This document shows positions 14,576-17,597 of a stretch of DNA of 17,597 nucleotides, in pieces (position 1 is the first letter of the stretch; every line of letters starts with the position of its first letter). The notes below the pieces were generated by a model. The model did no database searches. It was not told the origin of the DNA and saw only the letters and a program-made list of their open reading frames with translations. Source of the DNA: Holosporales bacterium (GTDB lineage Bacteria > Pseudomonadota > Alphaproteobacteria > RUG11792). The DNA is taken from NCBI GenBank assembly GCA_031279295.1, contig JAITIT010000070.1:1-17597 (forward strand), given 5' to 3'. The position numbers were made by a program, and so were the translations under genes.

Positions 14576-15697
14576 TCACTTGTCACAGCATCCCATGATG
14601 AAGTCCATAGAGCCGAGAATTGCGGTGATGTCGGCTATCCTGGCACAGACTAGCAGCTTCCTCAGGAACTGGACGTGTGCAGCTGACGGAGACTTGAATC
14701 GCATACTATGGACTGTGTGTGGATCACTACCAACTACCATATGAACTCCGAATTCACCACGCGGTGTTTCCGTTGATGAGTAGACGATGGAGTTTCTTGG
14801 GAGGCCATTGGCTGCCAATCTCATGGCGCAATCTGTATCGCAATAATTTCCGGATGGGAGAAGCGCAAGGCAGCTACTGATAAGTTCCATACTCTGCTTA
14901 ATCTCGAGGAATCTAAGGTGGAACCTCGCGTAGCAATCACCTCCCCTCAGTACCACAGGACTAAAGTTTAGCAGCTCGTATGAGCCATATGGAACTGATG
15001 TCCTGACATCTTTCGTACCACCAGAGGCTCTTAGATTCACCCCAGAGATTCCTTCTACTACAGCCTCTTCAGCTAAGATCTTACCTATGCCAGATGTCCT
15101 CGCGATAAAGATTCTGTTGTTGAGTGCTAGCTTCTCCACAGCATCCAGATAGAATCCTATTCCGTCGATGAACTTTCTGATCTTGGCAAGTGCAGACTCT
15201 GAAAGATCATTCACAACTCCACCGGGAGTGTAATATGCGAGGTGCATCCTTGCACCAGTGACCTCCTCGAAAATGGCCATTATCTTCTCCCGCTCTTCGA
15301 TCCCATAGAGAAATAAACTGAGGCACCCGAGGTCAAATGTCATGGATCCGATACTCATGATATGGCTCGAGACTCTAGTAAGCTCATCGAAGATCGTGCG
15401 GATAAAAACCGCCCTCTCCGGAACCGATGCATTTAGCAACTTCTCGATTGCAGTGACGTACGCATGCTCTTGGATCACTGGAGCAAGATAGTCCAACCTA
15501 TCGATGTATGGGATTATGGAGATGAACCTTTTGCCTTTAATTATCTTCTCAACCCCTCTATGAAGGTATCCAGTGATGGGCTCACATGCCACCACTGCTT
15601 CTCCGAACATTGTAAGTTTCAGCTGCAGGATCCCGTGGGTAGCCGGGTGATGAGGTCCGAAGTTGATGGTATAGACGTTACTTCGTGAGGCCGTCAT
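14576..15697 (-). CDS. nuoD: NADH-quinone oxidoreductase subunit D (complex I)
   Basis: The 49-kDa subunit of respiratory complex I, on the membrane-facing side of the peripheral arm at the quinone site. Visible motifs are NFGPHHPATHG (12-22), GYLHRGVEK, RLDYLAP, RVSSHIMSIG and PGGV, and the C-terminal LGSMDFIMG. His21 and Tyr70 keep the 49-residue spacing of the quinone-site His38/Tyr87 of Thermus Nqo4. Length 373 aa is slightly short, as usual for the N terminus. The family's LRGSG-x-x-WDLRK reads LRASGGTKDVRTS, with Lys for Trp, which is unusual. The ATG lies inside the end of rbfA (20-base overlap). NuoC and other nuo genes are not adjacent, consistent with the scattered nuo genes of Rickettsiales. 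Confidence 0.94.
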   Translation of the reverse strand: MTASRSNVYTINFGPHHPATHGILQLKLTMFGEAVVACEPITGYLHRGVEKIIKGKRFISIIPYIDRLDYLAPVIQEHAYVTAIEKLLNASVPERAVFIRTIFDELTRVSSHIMSIGSMTFDLGCLSLFLYGIEEREKIMAIFEEVTGARMHLAYYTPGGVVNDLSESALAKIRKFIDGIGFYLDAVEKLALNNRIFIARTSGIGKILAEEAVVEGISGVNLRASGGTKDVRTSVPYGSYELLNFSPVVLRGGDCYARFHLRFLEIKQSMELISSCLALLPSGNYCDTDCAMRLAANGLPRNSIVYSSTETPRGEFGVHMVVGSDPHTVHSMRFKSPSAAHVQFLRKLLVCARIADITAILGSMDFIMGCCDK

Positions 15698-16088
15698 TCT
15701 TTAGCAACTCATCTATTCTGCTTGCTTGCTCGATGCTCTTATCAATCTTAAAGATGATGTTCGGGATGACACGCAGCGATAGCTTCTTGGCAATGAGATC
15801 CTTAAAGAAATGATCCTGCATCTTGAAGAATGCAATCGTCTCATCCACAGTGCCGCTGTCGAGCGTTGTGAAAAACACAGTGGCATTACAGAGGTCAGGA
15901 GACAAGTCAACGTATGTGATGGTAACGAGGCATGATGGCAATGCCGGCATTTTGCTACTTTGTAGGGAGTGAAAATCCCCACGTATCAATGCCAGCGAAA
16001 AGAGCTCCTTAATCTGAGCAGCAACCTTGTCATTCCTACGTCCAGTCGTTTTCCTTTTCTGCGGGACAAATAGATCAAGCTTGCTCAT
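15678..16088 (-). CDS. rbfA: 30S ribosome-binding factor A
   Basis: Binds immature 30S subunits near the 5' end of 16S rRNA and helps their final maturation, mainly in the cold. It is a single KH-like domain: KVAAQIKELFSLAL near the N terminus, ITYVDLSPDLCNATVFFTTL in the middle (the family's V-x-V-S-x-DL-x-A-x-V pattern) and LSLRVIPNIIFKIDKSIEQASRIDELL at the end. At 136 aa it is normal in size. The N terminus carries extra basic residues (QKRKTTGRRNDK), common in alphaproteobacteria. It starts at ATG 16088 with only a weak ribosome-binding site and overlaps nuoD by 20 bases, so the two are co-transcribed. It is usually beside infB, nusA or truB; none is present here. Confidence 0.92.
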   Translation of the reverse strand: MSKLDLFVPQKRKTTGRRNDKVAAQIKELFSLALIRGDFHSLQSSKMPALPSCLVTITYVDLSPDLCNATVFFTTLDSGTVDETIAFFKMQDHFFKDLIAKKLSLRVIPNIIFKIDKSIEQASRIDELLKNDGLTK

Positions 16089-16091
16089 ATC

Positions 16092-16151
16092 GGTATCACT
16101 TCACTGCGAAGCTACTGTAGGGATGATATCACATTTTCTAGCAGTGATACC
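16092..16151. promoter_or_regulatory. 9-bp inverted repeat upstream of rbfA
   Basis: GGTATCACT (16092-16100) and AGTGATACC (16143-16151) are exact inverted copies 42 bases apart, with a third TATCAC at about 16127-16132. The rbfA ATG is 4 bases from the first arm, so the set spans the expected promoter region. A weak pair, TTGCAG with TGTGAT on the minus strand, lies within it. Confidence 0.35.
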
Positions 16152-16290
16152 TGCAAGAGATTAATTAAAGGTGGGGTTCATGAAGCTCTGGCGGAGAGAG
16201 GGTTACCTTATTTAGCGTCATAACTCCGACCTGGGATTATGGTGAGGGTATTTAATTCTGTGCATCTGCCATGCAGGCTCGTCAGCTCGA

Positions 16291-17481
16291 TCATTCGGTT
16301 GTGTAACACGGTCCCCCCTGCACATCCAAGTTTGTATCCCTTAGCTGAATGTAGTGACGTGCTAGGGTCGCGCTTGGCACTAGGATGGTGGAGTGATTAT
16401 GTTCGTAAGCTAGTTGTATTGGCTGTCTGCGTACGGTGGTATTTAGGTCAGGGGTGGCAATCTGTCTCGCAAGTCCACATAGGTCCTCTGGTCTTCTTGC
16501 AGGTCTGTGTATAGCTACGAGATCCGCTACTCCCGGCCGTGTAACGTTAAAAATTTCTATGCGATTTCCAAGGCGTGTCGCTAGGGCCCTCCAGAGCAAG
16601 TTGTCCCTGAGGTGAAGCCGTTCTAACCCTGCGTCAGTTTCTGGATTAGGGCCTCCTATCCCTACAAACGCTCCGTGTGTACATTGCATGAAGAGCCGCC
16701 TCAATTCTACATCCTCCCCATGTGTTAGTCCTAACGCATTCATAGCACAGGCATTGTTCTTCGCACCTACCGGAACCCGCACTGCCATTATTTGTGCTTC
16801 TCCTAAATGTGTGAGGGTTATCAGTTGGTATGGGATTTCGCGCTGCTGTAACTGTCGAGACGGAGGTAGCAATATACTCCTTTGTGCATTCCTTTTCTTC
16901 GATGGGTTCGGAGGTGAATCAAACGGCTTGATTACTGGTGGAACCGGTTTCCTCGAGGATTTCTTGCTTGGTCTGCTTAGACGAGTCGGTGCGAACGATC
17001 CTATCTCTGGCTGGGGCTGCCTAGCAGGTACGCACTGTCTCGCTTTCGGTTGGCCCGTAGGTGGCGGAGTAGCAGGTTCATGTACAGGTAGTGAGGTTTC
17101 TGATTGTGATTGATTGGGAACTTTCCGCCTGGACGTAACACTGTGTACGAGATCAAATGGAATGTCTTCGGTTCCTGGTTCGTCTGAATTGGCAGATGAT
17201 TGAGGTGAGTCGAGTTCCCCAATTGCTTTCCTGCGTAAGTCTGCCATCGACTCCACACTGTATTTTGGTGCTCTCTCACGTATTAGTTGTTTGTGTGCGG
17301 TGTACTCGGCCGTTGCCGTCTGCATTACTTGGCCAGGTCTGCCAGCTATGGATACTGTGTAGGGCAATCCAGGGGGAGCGAACTCCCTAGCTGACTCAGC
17401 CGTCTCAACGTCCGGATCTGTTGGTAAGCTCCTTCGCGGTGGTGAAAGACGTCGTCGCGCTATAGTGGGGCGCTCATGCAT
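16291..17481 (-). CDS. Pro/Arg/Ser-rich protein with a putative C-terminal OTU-like cysteine protease domain
   Basis: Residues 1-215 are low in order: rich in Pro, Arg, Ser and Lys (RRRLSPPRRSLP, RPSKKSSRKPVPP), with no signal peptide or membrane segment. Residues about 216-380 look folded. They carry KNNACAMNALGL (241-252; Cys245), a following helix ELRRLFMQ, LLWRALATRLGNRIEIFNV (295-313) and IQLAYEHNHSTILV (355-368; His361 or His363). This order is Cys-N-A-L, then a LA-x-x-L-G-x-x-I-x-I-F strand, then I-x-L-x-Y-x-x-x-H, about 118 residues after the Cys. It recalls OTU-family deubiquitinases, although Asn rather than Asp sits three before the Cys. If right, it is a candidate secreted effector acting on host ubiquitin. 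Sampled lines average about 51% G+C against about 45% in core genes. The ATG start is the only one in frame; AGGTG lies very close to it. Confidence 0.7.
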   Translation of the reverse strand: MHERPTIARRRLSPPRRSLPTDPDVETAESAREFAPPGLPYTVSIAGRPGQVMQTATAEYTAHKQLIRERAPKYSVESMADLRRKAIGELDSPQSSANSDEPGTEDIPFDLVHSVTSRRKVPNQSQSETSLPVHEPATPPPTGQPKARQCVPARQPQPEIGSFAPTRLSRPSKKSSRKPVPPVIKPFDSPPNPSKKRNAQRSILLPPSRQLQQREIPYQLITLTHLGEAQIMAVRVPVGAKNNACAMNALGLTHGEDVELRRLFMQCTHGAFVGIGGPNPETDAGLERLHLRDNLLWRALATRLGNRIEIFNVTRPGVADLVAIHRPARRPEDLCGLARQIATPDLNTTVRRQPIQLAYEHNHSTILVPSATLARHYIQLRDTNLDVQGGPCYTTE

Positions 17482-17543
17482 GCACCTATGCGGATTGTTA
17501 TGTTTGGATGACTCGTTCTCCGGTGGGCCACGTGGTGCATGGG

Positions 17544-17549
17544 ATTATA
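17544..17549 (-). promoter_or_regulatory. -10 box for the OTU-like gene
   Basis: A perfect TATAAT on the minus strand in an A+T-rich patch, about 60 bases before ATG 17481. Only about 19 genomic bases remain before the adapter at 17569, so the -35 is missing from the window. Confidence 0.45.
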
Positions 17550-17568
17550 TTGATTAGTTGAGTAACTA

Positions 17569-17597
17569 AGATCGGAAGAGCGTCGTGTAGGGAAAGA
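17569..17597 (+). other. Illumina TruSeq adapter remnant (sequencing artefact)
   Basis: The last 29 bases begin AGATCGGAAGAGCGTCGTG and match the reverse complement of the TruSeq universal adapter. They are not genomic. The real sequence ends at 17568, and the window end is a contig end. Confidence 0.97.

Noticed and set aside
1..17597. CRISPR arrays, insertion sequences, prophage genes, rRNA or tRNA genes
   Set aside because: Scanned by eye on both strands; no regularly spaced repeats, transposase motifs or conserved RNA signatures were seen.

Overview
The window reads as chromosomal DNA of an obligately intracellular alphaproteobacterium of the order Rickettsiales, most likely Anaplasmataceae-like and near Neorickettsia. 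This placement is an inference. It rests on a porin resembling Neorickettsia P51 and alphaproteobacterial general porins, an alphaproteobacterial HAD-IIA hydrolase, a retained biotin gene, core respiratory genes (atpD, nuoD) standing alone instead of in their usual operons, and a probable host-directed protein. Hand counts of sample lines give roughly 45% G+C for core genes and about 51% for the last gene. The right end is not biological: positions 17569-17597 are Illumina TruSeq adapter, so the true sequence stops at 17568, at a contig end.

Layout. (1) 1-275 holds no identifiable gene, though an open frame may run off the left edge. (2) 276-6261, minus strand, is a tight six-gene run read as uvrC, pgsA, HAD hydrolase, rlmN, a secreted unknown, bioB. 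Gaps are 38 bases or fewer, with ATGA-type overlaps. Its promoter appears to lie at 6305-6331 under a dyad, and an internal extended -10 promoter sits at the rlmN stop. (3) 6441-7862, plus strand, is a divergent outer-membrane porin closed by a 12-bp hairpin. (4) 8131-9663, plus strand, is a lone atpD whose stop overlaps that of the next, convergent gene. (5) 9660-11784, minus strand, holds a HIR-type SPFH protein and a PhzF-fold protein that has lost two catalytic residues; the latter is bracketed by a diverged direct repeat of about 65 bp. (6) 12146-14215, plus strand, is pnp. (7) 14216-14575 is a 360-base convergent gap rich in inverted repeats, including an imperfect stem that closes a 142-nt domain: a candidate structured RNA or small palindromic element. 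(8) 14576-16088, minus strand, is rbfA overlapping nuoD. (9) 16291-17481, minus strand, is a Pro/Arg/Ser-rich protein whose C-terminal half has the Cys/His layout of an OTU-type cysteine protease.

Most genes serve basic upkeep: DNA excision repair (UvrC), phospholipids (PgsA), 23S rRNA and tRNA methylation (RlmN), 30S maturation (RbfA), RNA decay (PNPase), respiration and ATP synthesis (NuoD, AtpD), and biotin. The accessory interest lies in the OTU-like protein at the contig end, the PhzF homologue with its flanking repeats, the structured gap after pnp, and the dyads at the uvrC/porin divergence.
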